Source: Hexactinellida sp. DTS-2022 (lineage: Eukaryota; Porifera; Hexactinellida). Taken from it: DNA of 64,000 nucleotides. The stretch is taken from contig JAPNXP010000003.1 in NCBI GenBank assembly GCA_028753945.1, positions 5,828,001 through 5,892,000 on the forward strand, written 5' to 3'. The notes beneath the pieces were generated by a model. The model had not been told where the DNA came from and did not search any database. It saw only the letters and a program-made list of their open reading frames with translations. Position numbers and translations under genes: made by a program. Shown piece after piece: positions 45,309 to 56,916 of the stretch (its first letter is position 1; each line of letters begins with the position of its first letter).

Positions 45309-46520
45309 ATGGCAGCTGTTGAGGTCGGTTTGGGTTTGGGAGGTTTTGAGAGATTCGATGCTCTCTCTCAGGAAATAGAAACGAGATTCCAAGAGCTACA
45401 CTCTCTGTTGGAAACAAGGAGAGTTCGGTTGCTGGACAGAGTAAGGGAGATGAAGGAGCTCTGCCAGAAACGCAGACACATAGACAGGTCAATAGAGCAG
45501 ATGGAAGCTGCCATGAGAGCTACGAGCGATGCTATCACTGAGAACTTAATAGCGGCGTGTAAGGAACAGGCTGTTGGATTCTGGACGGATAAGATTAGGG
45601 ATTTGAGGAGGGAAAAAGCGAACTTAGACACTGTTTGTGAACTGAGGTTTGTGCCTAATTCTGTTGAAGTGTCTGCTTGCATTGACAGAATCCATTTGAG
45701 GGATTGTGGAGACGTTGAGTTCAGCAGGAGAAGAGAGCCACTTGTTATGACAGGCAAGAGAGGGGGAAGTGAGGGGGAAATATATATAGCATACGGTATA
45801 GCTGTTGACAGGGAAATTGATATAGTGTTTGTAGCTGATTACTACAAACATTTGATTTCCATCTATTCGATGGAAGGAGACTTCATTAAGAGCTTTGGAA
45901 AGGGAAATCTGGCATCTCCTTATGGTATCTGTCTATTCGAAGAGTTTGTGTTTGTGACTGAAAGAAGTAGTAATTCTGTTGTTAAGTTCTTGAGATCCGG
46001 TGACTTTGTGTGTGCCTCAAAGTCTCAAAACAAAGATACCAAACTAGATGAACCTTCAAACTTGTGTGTACTCAATAAATCGGTCTATGTCTGTGATAGA
46101 AGAAACCACAGAATTGCGTTGTTTAATTTGGATTTATTATTCATTAGAAGTTTCGGAGAATTCACGCTTCGTTATCCAGAAGATATCAAGACCCATAAAA
46201 ATACAATATTTGTATTAACTCAAATGGATAACTCTATTCATACTTTCAACTCAGAACATCGGTTAATCTGCTCTATTCTTCTCACTGGACCTAATTACAC
46301 TAATATCTCCAATGCATTCTCCTTCGCTATAGACCTAAACGGAAACTTCGTTATTAGTGACTTAGCTAAAGGCTGCTTGAAGGTATTCTCTCCCACAGGT
46401 CGATACGTAGACTCGTTAGGAAATGGATACCTAACTATACCACAGGGAATAGCGATAGATAGGATCAATAGAATCGTGTCAATCTGTGAATCTAATTTAA
46501 ACACCTTTCAGATTTACTGA
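45309..46520 (+). CDS. Coiled-coil plus NHL-repeat propeller protein lacking RING and B-box
   Basis: Single-exon 403-aa frame. Residues about 15-115 form a charged coiled coil (FDALSQEIETRFQELHSLLE and following heptads). From about 150 to the C-terminus there are roughly six NHL-type blades, seen in recurring segments such as YGIAVDREIDIVFVADYYKH, SPYGICLFEEFVFVTERSSN, CVLNKSVYVCDRRNHRIALF and IPQGIAIDRINRIVSICESN. NHL propellers bind RNA or proteins and usually sit at the end of TRIM-NHL ligases (TRIM2/3/32/71); here the RING and B-boxes are absent and no upstream frame supplies them. It could therefore act as an adaptor or dominant partner of TRIM-NHL ligases, by inference only. An AATAAA signal is present near 46630, about 110 bp after the stop, fitting a real short transcript. 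Confidence 0.85.
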   Translation: MAAVEVGLGLGGFERFDALSQEIETRFQELHSLLETRRVRLLDRVREMKELCQKRRHIDRSIEQMEAAMRATSDAITENLIAACKEQAVGFWTDKIRDLRREKANLDTVCELRFVPNSVEVSACIDRIHLRDCGDVEFSRRREPLVMTGKRGGSEGEIYIAYGIAVDREIDIVFVADYYKHLISIYSMEGDFIKSFGKGNLASPYGICLFEEFVFVTERSSNSVVKFLRSGDFVCASKSQNKDTKLDEPSNLCVLNKSVYVCDRRNHRIALFNLDLLFIRSFGEFTLRYPEDIKTHKNTIFVLTQMDNSIHTFNSEHRLICSILLTGPNYTNISNAFSFAIDLNGNFVISDLAKGCLKVFSPTGRYVDSLGNGYLTIPQGIAIDRINRIVSICESNLNTFQIY

Positions 46521-46639
46521 ATTAATCTTGTATTTTGTTATCATTGTGAATCTTAGTTTATTCCCCATATTTTCGATATTTACCTTTCCTAAGAAGCACT
46601 ATACTGTATCCATTGTAGTATTTATTGTAATAAAATCTC

Positions 46640-49600
46640 GAATATTGACTATTCATTTGCTATAATTCATCTCATAAAGGGTCGTTTACCAAGGCAAAAA
46701 TTTCTGCGTACCTAGATTTCTTTTTCGCTCCCTTACACACGCTTAAATTACTCATTCTTTATTAAATCATAACTACATTCGATTGCTAACATCTTAAGAA
46801 TCCTTGCTTTATCCTTAAATATAGCAGAAATTCTGGTCTTTGATAATTATTGGTATAGTTTCAATGGTGTTTTTCTGAATTAATTTTACATCTTGGAAAT
46901 TTGAATTTCAAGTCTTGCAATATATTGTTCTATCTAATGTTCCACAAGTAATACACTTTTTTAATGAATATTTAATGTAAAATTAATTAATAGAAAAATA
47001 CTGCTCTTTTCTGGGATTATTCCCAATCCCAATTTAAGAGTTCCAATATTTGTCTATGAAAAAAAATGGGATAATTATTTATTAACGAAATATTTAGGTT
47101 TAATGGCCTCAAGAAAAAGTATATTATATTAATGTAAGAGCAAAAATATGCAAAATATTTTCTCAATATATTATTTTTCGAATTGTTTGTAGTTAGATAC
47201 GAGTTCACTCCTGTGTGCTTGCTCCTCAAAATGTAGGAACAACCTCCCTTTCAAAAATTCATAAAATAACCGATTTCCAGGGTTCACCCCAACTTTGGAG
47301 CACGCTACTTTATAGTTTAAAGCTCTACTAACATAATCTACTGATTAATTGAACTCTTGCATATTAAGTATTCAAGGCCGTATTGCCTGAAATAATGAAA
47401 GAAGAAAAGAAGTTTAATAAGTGAAATAATTTATACTCGTACAGGAAAAAAGTAAAAAGTAAAAATTAATCGACAAAGTGAATATTTACAGTAAAGATTA
47501 AATATATATCTACATCTAATATAATTGTTTGCTATAGGGTATAGTGTTTATATCGCTATTTTCATTATCCCTGCCTTGTATAATGATTCATGAATGATGA
47601 TATATCGCATTACCTGGACATCTGCTAGAACAGGTTTAGTTGCAACAGAGAATATTAGCCAATTCTTATAGCAATTGAATAACAATGGAACAGTTGGGGT
47701 AATGAAAATATTTGAGAACAACTATTTTCCTTATGTTCATATAATTAATTAACTAGATTATATATTTAATGTCGATTAATTGTTATTCCCCTTTTTATTA
47801 CAAATCACTTGTTTGTATGTAGTTATTTAGAAAATATATGTAGATAATTATTGGGAATATGGATATTCATTTATGGATATTTACAGAATATCTACTAGTA
47901 ATTAATTAATTTAAAGATATGATCCAACTTGCTTTCGTCCAATTTAGCTAGATAAAGTATATGCAATATCTTATCAATAAAAACAATGATAATTCACTAT
48001 AGTATACTCCGTGTGTTATTTCGTCAATTCCTAATTCTGTCTGTCCCAGGAAAAAATTTGTGTTTGTCGACAAAGAATATTCCAGTATAATCAGATTTAT
48101 CAATTGTTCATAGAGTTCAAATTGAGTCAAGAAAATACAGATTGATTAATTAAATTTTGAGTTAAATTTATACAAGAAAATATAATTAATTTGTAAGAGG
48201 ACTGGCTTTCTCAAGGCATTTTCTCTTCCCTCACATATAAAGTAATTTTACCATTTTAACTGGCTTTTCCCTTAGTATTATATCACGTGTTTATCTATTA
48301 AATTAATTAAATAAGAGTCTAGTACGGTCGAAATCGGTTTTTTCTAACCAATTTTTTGCATTTATATAATGTAAGAAAATCCGATAGTTAGAATAAACCG
48401 ATTGAAAATAAAACAAAATTGGAATTTCTTACACATTTAGAATAATTAATTACGTAGGTAGAAACCCGGTTTCGACTGTATTTGTTTGATAGTCAAAATA
48501 GGTTGATTAAATTTCCCTTAATGGTTGACGTTAGTAGATTATTCAAATAACATTTCTGAGCTATGGATTATATTTCAAGAAACTAGAAATGGGATGATTG
48601 TGACAACAATTAATTGTTGATTCATCGGCCCTATATACGTAAATCCGTTTGTATTTTGCTTTTGAAATGGTATGCCGTATATATTATACGTACACTGGAT
48701 TTAACGACACTCGTTTGGGCTAAAAAGGACACTATATCTGAAGTAGCTTCAAATACTGCTACGGACCTCTGGGCAAGAGAAAAGTCGTTATTAGTGATTT
48801 GTTACTAAAACTGATGTCGTTAAATCCAATATTTACTGTACTTTAATTCATTCAGTAGTGACTTTATTGGGCCTCATACATTTTTCGTACTTTTGATACA
48901 CAATGCAACCAATGTATTTTACGTACATCCATTTGTCAAATTGTAAATACGCTCTTAATCCTGGTCTGATTCGATTTTAATACGCCTAAATCATAAATTA
49001 ATATTACGGTATAGCAGAGGAATCCAAATTTTCGGGCTCCTAAATTCAAATTTTCCAAAAATCATACTCCCATAGGAGCGTCTCGCGCTCCTGGATAATT
49101 CCTTGAGTGCAACGTCGATTATCCGAAGTTCCGAACTTCGATTAATCGCTACGAAGACACTTGACTGCCTTCAATGTTAATTCATAAATTAGTTCAACCT
49201 TATATTATCCAAATTGTAGATTATCCTAACGCGTTTGTCTTGTAAAGAAGAGTTTGGATAATCTAAGTTGCGTTGTATTTGTTTGGGTAAATATAATTCT
49301 GTTGTTTGTATGCTAACTAGGAAATATAAGAAGCTTTGAGGACATTTCTTATGAATATTTTTCGGATTCTCTGAAAGAGACATCGATTAACTTTATCAGT
49401 TCACTGCAGTGTCTTAGGCAATTTGTGAATGATACAGAGTGTAGAGACATAGCAGCAATTTGCTACTTTCGCAATTGCTTGTGATCTGATTACGAACTTG
49501 CGTAGGAATTTAATTTCCTACAATTATGCATGAAAGTTCATTAGATCTTCAAAGTAAATTACTATATTGAGCTTGTATCTACTAAAATTACTAATTGAAC

Positions 49601-49745
49601 ATCTCATTGTAGAATAATGGTATAACAATTAAGATTTAAGCTGTGTTCATAATGAGAATTTAAACACTTATTCAACTGCTCCACAACCAATTATTCCATA
49701 TTTACATTTTGGTTGATTTTATAGCAATTGGGTTCATGTTTATTT
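46640..49745. other. Intergenic, AT-rich
   Basis: Holds the MITEs noted at about 48325-48480, 48690-48842 and 48945-49115. No coding frame shows codon-like structure. Confidence 0.5.
48690..48842. mobile_element. ATTTAACGACA MITE
   Basis: TACACTGGATTTAACGACAC at the left and GATGTCGTTAAATCCAATAT...TACTGTA at the right are inverted ends of a pogo-like element. Confidence 0.65.
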
Positions 49746-49751
49746 GGAATA

Positions 49752-50220
49752 CAATGAACTCTCGTTATGACGAAGTGCTTGGGACCTGTAAATCCCTTCG
49801 TTATATATCCGAATATTCGTTATAAGGGGATAATAATTACTGCATTTAGTGCTCTGGGGGAAAATCTCTATTTCGTTATAAGCGGTTATTTAGTTATATC
49901 CGACTTTGTTATAACTGGTGTTTACTGTATTATTTTATTTGTCAAACTATATATGCCCATCAAAATACCCTCTCGCTATATCAAGCTGAAAAACTAAATT
50001 GGTTTGTATATAAAGTACATAGACACACCACTGAATGTCTATTCCGTTAACTCCCGTTATAACCAAGTCGGACATAACGAGATAAACGCTTATAACGAAA
50101 TGGAGATTTTCCCCAGAGTACTAAATGCATTAATTATTATTCGCTTATAACGAATATCCTAATACTATAACGAAGGAATTTACAGGTTCCAAGCACTTCG
50201 TTATAACGAGAGTTCCCTGT
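49752..50220. mobile_element. Two adjacent CGTTATAACGAAG-family MITEs, inverted to each other
   Basis: 49752-49928 starts GAACTCTCGTTATGACGAAG; 50050-50220 has GGTTCCAAGCACTTCGTTAT near its right end. They lie about 120 bp apart in AT-rich intergenic DNA. Confidence 0.7.
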
Positions 50221-51868
50221 ATTTGAAGCAAAATATAACCTTCAAATACACAACTTAAAGAATCCTGTTGATATATAATTATTTTCTTACGAACGCTGTG
50301 GCCATGTGAGTAGTTTGTTTAGAGAAAATAGGAAAATAGGAAAGCACACAAGTTACGGTCCGCCCTTTATTGTCTGAGCATATATTAGCAACCTACTGTC
50401 ACACCAAAATTGTGTTCTCTAATATTTTTGAAATTGTTGATTAATTAGCTGTTTTACATAAATTAGTATTCAAGATTGTAATAGATATGTACAGAGTTCA
50501 AAATGTAATACAAACAATGTTGTTATGTAGTAGTTTAGCAAATTGTGATGTTCCCATTTCACATATTTGAAACTTTTGATTAGTTGAATAATTAATGTTT
50601 CTTGATATTCGATTTGTTTGTGCGGAATTAAATAATTATCTCAAAATACTACTTAGTTTGTATTTTATTTCTTTAATTATTTCTATATTTATTTCTTTAA
50701 TTATTTCTTTAATTATTTTCAATGTTTCGTCCACAAAATTATTAACTATAATGTACGTATTATTATTATTAAGTTACACAAATTTAATCTACTCACTAGT
50801 CGTATTAATCTTTTTAGGAGATTATGACTACAAATGTGCCCATAAACGAATCGAACGTAATTTATTTCTCACAACTTGCTTTAAAACAATTTACATTAAT
50901 TATTTATAGGGTTCATGCAACTGTGAATAATTAAATTAATAATCTATTAGTTTATAAGGAATTAACTACTTAGAATAATTATATGCAAACCTTTTAATTA
51001 TTACAATGTTTATTGATTGAAGTTCATTATTTTAGAGAATTGTGGCAAGTTTTCTATTACAATTTATCTCTAAAAGAAAGATTAAATTATATTTTGACTT
51101 GGAAATCAACTGGATTTTTCGGAATGTTAGTTCACAACACAACTATTGTTTGATGGATAATTTTTTCAGTTTTATGCGTAGACATCAAACTAGTCCTTAT
51201 GTCTATAAATTAGTCACATTTGTTTTGAAATCTGTGACTAAAATGAAAACGTAATATGTTTTGGAATTCGTGATTAAATGAAAACTTAATTTGTTTTGGT
51301 TAAATACAATAAAGCACTTCGAACTCGCCCCGATTTCTTGACAGTCACAATCACAAAATCATAACAACAATTTTACATAATTTTTATCAACTATGCGTTA
51401 AAATAACAACAAAAACAACAAAAATTAGAGTCAATATACAATTGACTCCACTCTATTTCCAGGAATATTGTGTTGCCACGGATTAACCGAAAAACTCTCA
51501 AAAGAGATGGAATATTTGTAATTTTGTATATGTAGATTGCTGGAAATAATATTATTGCTTCCTATTTACGAACTAAATCTGCAAAGATTTGATAGAATAT
51601 TTTTTATGTGGAACCTTTAAATCAGAATAATTAAATAATAAGTAGCATCTAGCTCAAGGTTTTTAGATGTGCATAAATTTAAAAGGAAATTATTCTAGGC
51701 GCGCGAAAATCGAAAGATTTTCCATAGACTTAATAATTTAGACTGCTCAAACTAAATGACTGGATTAATATCTAGTAATTTATAAACTAGTGGTAAAAAT
51801 GGGATCAGTGATTACTTGGCGTTATAAATTAATTTATAATGACTCTCCTCATTAATTAAATTAATTAC

Positions 51869-52039
51869 AGTCAAAACTCTCGTTATAACGAAGTGCTTGG
51901 GACCTGTAAATCCCTTCGTTATATCCGGATATTCGTTATAAGCGGATAATAATTCATCCATTTAGTACTCTGGGAGAAAATCTCCATTTCGTTATAAGCG
52001 GTTATTTCGTTATGCCCAAAATAACGGGAGTTCACTATA
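51869..52039. mobile_element. CGTTATAACGAAG-family MITE
   Basis: CAGTCAAAACTCTCGTTATA start, AAATCCCTTCGTTATATCCG core, and an ATAACGGGAGTTCACT end. Confidence 0.75.
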
Positions 52040-52428
52040 ACTTCATCAAAACACAATATTATCTGACCCAAACACGTGCATCAGTATCAATAACAATGTT
52101 ATAATAGCATTCCCTAATGACTTCTTGCTAGCAGAAGTATACTGCTTAACTAGTTATTGTATCGCAATACAAGCACCTGGTTACAAATGCACTTGCGCTA
52201 TAATTGCAATATTATATGTGAATAGAAATAGTTTTCTATTATAAGCAATCATATAAAATTACTTATCAATTTTCGTATGTACAAGATATCAACTAATGGA
52301 ACTTACTAGTATCACAAATTAGTTATTCTATATAAGCTACTGTGCTTTCTTAGTAATATAATCATGCTTGGAGAAATCTGGTTAATAATTGTGGTTGTTT
52401 GTCCAGAATATATTATAAATTTATAATA

Positions 52429-52601
52429 CAGTGGATGCCGGTTATAAGCACATCGTCGGGAACTGCACTAATGTGCTTTTAACCGGCATGTTCTTATAAC
52501 CGACATAAATTGTATATGGTATATGGCAACCGTTTTTCAACATAGTGTTCTTATATCCGATATGTTCTTATAACCAGTGTGCTTATATCCGACATCTACT
52601 G
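52429..52601. mobile_element. Pogo-like MITE, GGATGCCGGTTATAAG family
   Basis: CAGTGGATGCCGGTTATAAG start and a GACATCTACTG end, with internal GTTCTTATAACCGAC motifs. Confidence 0.8.
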
Positions 52602-53299
52602 TGTAGATATTTAATTGAAAATACGTTTTAAGATGAGATAGAGACTACGTACATCTACTGTTATAATTGGTAAACTGTTGTTACTCGTGTTTGTAACTTT
52701 CAAGAAAGTACAATTGTTATCATAATTGTTGTAATAGTTAGAATAAATTAAACAAATTATTAAAGCACGAAAGATCTATTTACCCTATAGACTAGTTTTA
52801 TCTATAAATAGGCTAATAAGTACGTATATTTAATGCGAATCTCCTTTGTATAACTTGCTAAAATGTATGATTACTAATTATTGCTTTGTTGTAAATAAAC
52901 GTAAAGAAAATGATTGAATTTATTCTTAATTAAGACTAACTTTCAACAGGTAAACAAGTATTAACATAATTCGAACCTCGTTGATACGAGCACCACGGAA
53001 GGTAAAAATTTGTTCGCTTTATCCGGGGTTCGTATTAACCGGAGTATAACCCATTGGAAAGCCATAGTAGGGACCTGATTTTGTGGAACTATTTGTTCGC
53101 CTTATCCGAAAATTCTTATTAACCGTGTTCGTACTAACTAGATTCTACTGTATTTATTAATTTTGTTGATATAACTGAATACAGATTTGTTGATAAGTGG
53201 TGCGAGAGTGTGTAGTATTGAGACGTAATAATAGTATTTTTATGAGTATACTTACGCAGATAAAAGCTATAATATGTGTAGAAGTTTTGTAATAAGTTC

Positions 53300-53480
53300 A
53301 GGCACTGAAAAGGTCAGCTTTCCAGTTTCTAAAAGAGTTTACTTATACAGCGATCATCGGCGTTTGTATTAAAAAACCTGGCTAGTTTCTAGCGATGGTG
53401 TTTTTTTATGTTTTTTCTAAAATTACCCTTCAGGCAAGTAAGCCTAGCTCTTTTAATATAGATTTTTTTCCAAATACAAG
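53300..53480. mobile_element. CAGGCACTGA/AAGGTC MITE family
   Basis: CAGGCACTGAAAAGGTCA and the following AATTACC...GTAAGCC part recur in short form at about 3520-3610, 9455-9560, 11905-12005, 17490-17580, 30965-31050 and 60770-60880, usually with a TTTTATATTGAAAAGGTGTT segment. Confidence 0.5.
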
Positions 53481-56016
53481 AATTCCTAATTTTATGTTAT
53501 TAATACTTCTCCCATTTGATGTTACCCAATATTACTGATCTGTTGTACCGACCAAATACAATCTGGACACATAATGTACTGAGTTAGTTACTTAGTCATA
53601 AGAAAATGTTTGTATAAACGAAGTTCAAAATCGACACATTTGTATCGTCTAGAGAACTAATTCCATTACGAGCGTCACTATGACTTTGATATTACTTGTC
53701 TACTACATTTGTTTTTATTACAAACAAATTAATATACTACGCATGTAGATTTCTTACAATTAAACACCAATCATTTGTGGGTGCATATTTATTACTATGG
53801 GATTGTATTTCAAACAAGATTATACTACGTGCATATTTGAATAAATTAACATTTCGTAATCTCTTAACATATCTGAAATTAATACTGATCCATACTTCTT
53901 TATTTAGTTAAATTCAATCACTAATTCAATTATATTAATTCAATTGAGGATGCAAGTTCGTCTATACTTATTCTATTTATTCTATACTATCAACCTTAAT
54001 AACAAAGGTATTGAATAGTAGTTTGAATCTTATCTATAAACCCACCTGGAAAAGTACACTCTTAATATTGCAAATAATACTAAATCTACGAGATATATGG
54101 TTGATAAGATAAGATCGAAAAGGGATGGTGCATTTGGGGTATTATTCTTATATATTTCATAATACAAAGTTCATCTATGTACAAATGTTACAAACAATTT
54201 ATCCTAACTAGATGAATAATACTGATAGTTTATCTGTGTAGTGGTGGCACATAAAAATACCCTCGAAAGGATGGTATCATACAATGTAATATTACTGAGC
54301 GTATATTATTCCTCTAGAGTCTAGATAGAGTAAACAAGTATAATAGGGCCACGCATGTCGTATGTAATTATGTACCAGAGTATTACCCATCCCCCAAAGC
54401 TATTACCCAACAATATCTCAAAATTCAATAGAATAACAAGACAATAGAAATACGCGCCACAATTGGGAAGGAATTTTGTTTACATTTTGTTTCACACATT
54501 GACACGAATCGCACACAATCGCAAATAAATATACTTTTGAACATTTTCTGAAATTATTTGAAAAAATCCAGAAAATAATATTTAGGTCGGTTCTAATGGT
54601 TCGACAGTATACATAGATAAGTTGCCAAAATCAATGTAATTACACTCCAGTGATCAACTAATGAGCTTAAATTTTACCATACCAATGTCATTTATATTGA
54701 CCCGGCGCTTATTCGAGGAAATACGGTATGTATCCTCATAATGACAATTAACTGTTTTAATTAGCTCATTATCAACTAGCCCATTAACGTAGTTATTATT
54801 AATCTTAAATTTCTTTATTATTATAGAATTGCAAAGACTTGTTCAATTTGTTGTCTCCATTTTATAATTTGTTCGAACTTATTTACATATATAAATGCAA
54901 AATTTTATCAATTAATTTTAATAAAAACTACCAAGGTCCCTTGATGTCTACTATAATTAATACATTAAACCCTCCAAATTAAATGAAGAAGTATACTTAC
55001 TATTTAATTGATTCTAGTTGTTTGCTTTATAAATCAATTATCTATACGTATCAATTAACAGTTTTATACATTATCAGACTCATTTAAGATGGGATTACGA
55101 TTGCAAGTCATTATAAAGCATACCTGTAGAACTCTAATTATTTGGCTACTTAGCAAATAAGAATTTACATTACATTAATGATACAGAGCTTATCAGCTAA
55201 ATTATACTTCACATTTAAAAGGGAATATATTAAGCAAGTGATATTTTAATATCCCTACCAATCAAATAATTTTTCCTTGAACGCTAGTTAATTAAAACAT
55301 ACAAGTTTAAACAAGAAATTAATATTGATAGCCATATGCTATAGAGCAATGGTTCCTAACCTTTTTCAACCGTGGACCCCCTATAGCAAATATTAAACAT
55401 TACTTTATTTAGAATATTCGTTAATTATGAACATATATTTGATCAAGGCATAGATTAAATCTTTTTCAAAAAAGGTCTAAAGCTTGTCCAAGACCTTCAT
55501 AATCCCCTTTTTCAAAGGAATTAAGTTTACATAAACTACTTTGCAGTTAAATCCATTATTTGTGAGTCCATTAACGGTGAAATATAATATTTTATTCTTC
55601 AAAAAACGATATCTCTGCTTGACTGAACTTGTAAGCAACACAGTAGTATACAATTACAACATGTACAAAGGTGGTAACAGAATAGAAATCAAGTAATTGC
55701 TTGATTGGAAAATAAACATACTATTACCTCAAAATATATCGTCATTACATATTGACTAAAATTGTATAGACTAGGTTTTGGATCCTCTAAATACGTGTGA
55801 TACATCGATTTATGGTTATAGTACAGATAACTAATTTAGTTGCAGTTCCACAATGAATTACAGTGGTTATTTTATCCAGATAATATACAATTTATTTCAT
55901 ATCCCTTATCAGATCCTTCAGGGAATGATGTCTTTGAAATTTATATAATTAAACTAGAGGGAATACTATCAATATAAACAAGTGTTCACTGTTCACACAA
56001 ATAGATTTATCAGATA

Positions 56017-56181
56017 CAGTAGAACCTCGTTAGTACGAAGGGGCGTAAAAAATTTGTCGCTTTATAGGGAAATCGTATTAACCAATATCATTTGTATTGA
56101 AATCTTTGAAGGGCACTGAAATAGTGTTTGTATTAACCTGAATTTCGTATTAACCGTGTTCGTACTAACGAGATTCTACTG
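56017..56181. mobile_element. CTCGTTAGTACGAAC-family MITE
   Basis: CAGTAGAACCTCGTTAGTAC start and ACGAGATTCTACTG end with TA flanks. Confidence 0.8.
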
Positions 56182-56916
56182 TAAGCTATTAGCCTATTAC
56201 TATTTTAACTTTTCAAGTTAGTAAAGAAAACGCCTTGTTTTTCGTACAATAGATTCTCGATAATAGAAACACCAGGGGATCGTCAAAATTTGTTCATTTA
56301 TCCGGAATTCGTATTACCCGGAAAAAATCTGAATGCATTTGTATAGGCTAGGGACATAAATTTGTTCAACTTAACCAATATTTACCTTATCCGTGATCTT
56401 ATTAACAAGAGTCAACTATATTGGAGAAACAGGTAAATCTTATAATGTGGCTATAATTTTGTCTAAAATTTGTTTGGCTCTCGGTGTTAAAATCATCATA
56501 AGTAATTTAATATTAACTTTAGACAAAATAATGGTTTTAATAAGAACTTACAAATCTATTCGACACCAATGTATGTCTACAGTTCTATTATTCTGGCTTT
56601 TGAAAACACGCCCATTTTAATATCAGTTAGTCAACATTGGTATTTCAATGTGAATGTTATGATCTAGTGATATTTAGTATTTACTATCTAGGTTTTGTTT
56701 TATTCCCATTATTAATTAATAATAATGTTAGATATTTTTAGACAAGTTATTCATTATTGTGATAAACTAATATACAAAATGAAACACCAATTTATAAATA
56801 TACTCTGCGTGCGTCATTGGAAAAGTGAATGAGAGATCTGTGAATAGATCCAAAATGCAATTTGGGATATTAGGCGTGGTATAAGCGTAGGCATAAAGTC
56901 ATTAAAAGCGATATTA

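Larger units (their letters stand above)
50225..56900. other. Intergenic, very AT-rich
   Basis: Contains only MITEs listed separately (51869-52039, 52429-52601, 52976-53151, about 53300-53480, 56017-56181) and a hAT-like end near 55350. Short frames here have no recognisable features. Confidence 0.5.

Noticed and set aside
45368-45757. Minus-strand frame of 129 codons
   Set aside because: Antisense of the coiled-coil part of the NHL gene.
50595-51254. Short hydrophobic frames in AT-rich DNA
   Set aside because: Composition is that of random AT-rich sequence; no motif, no splice context.
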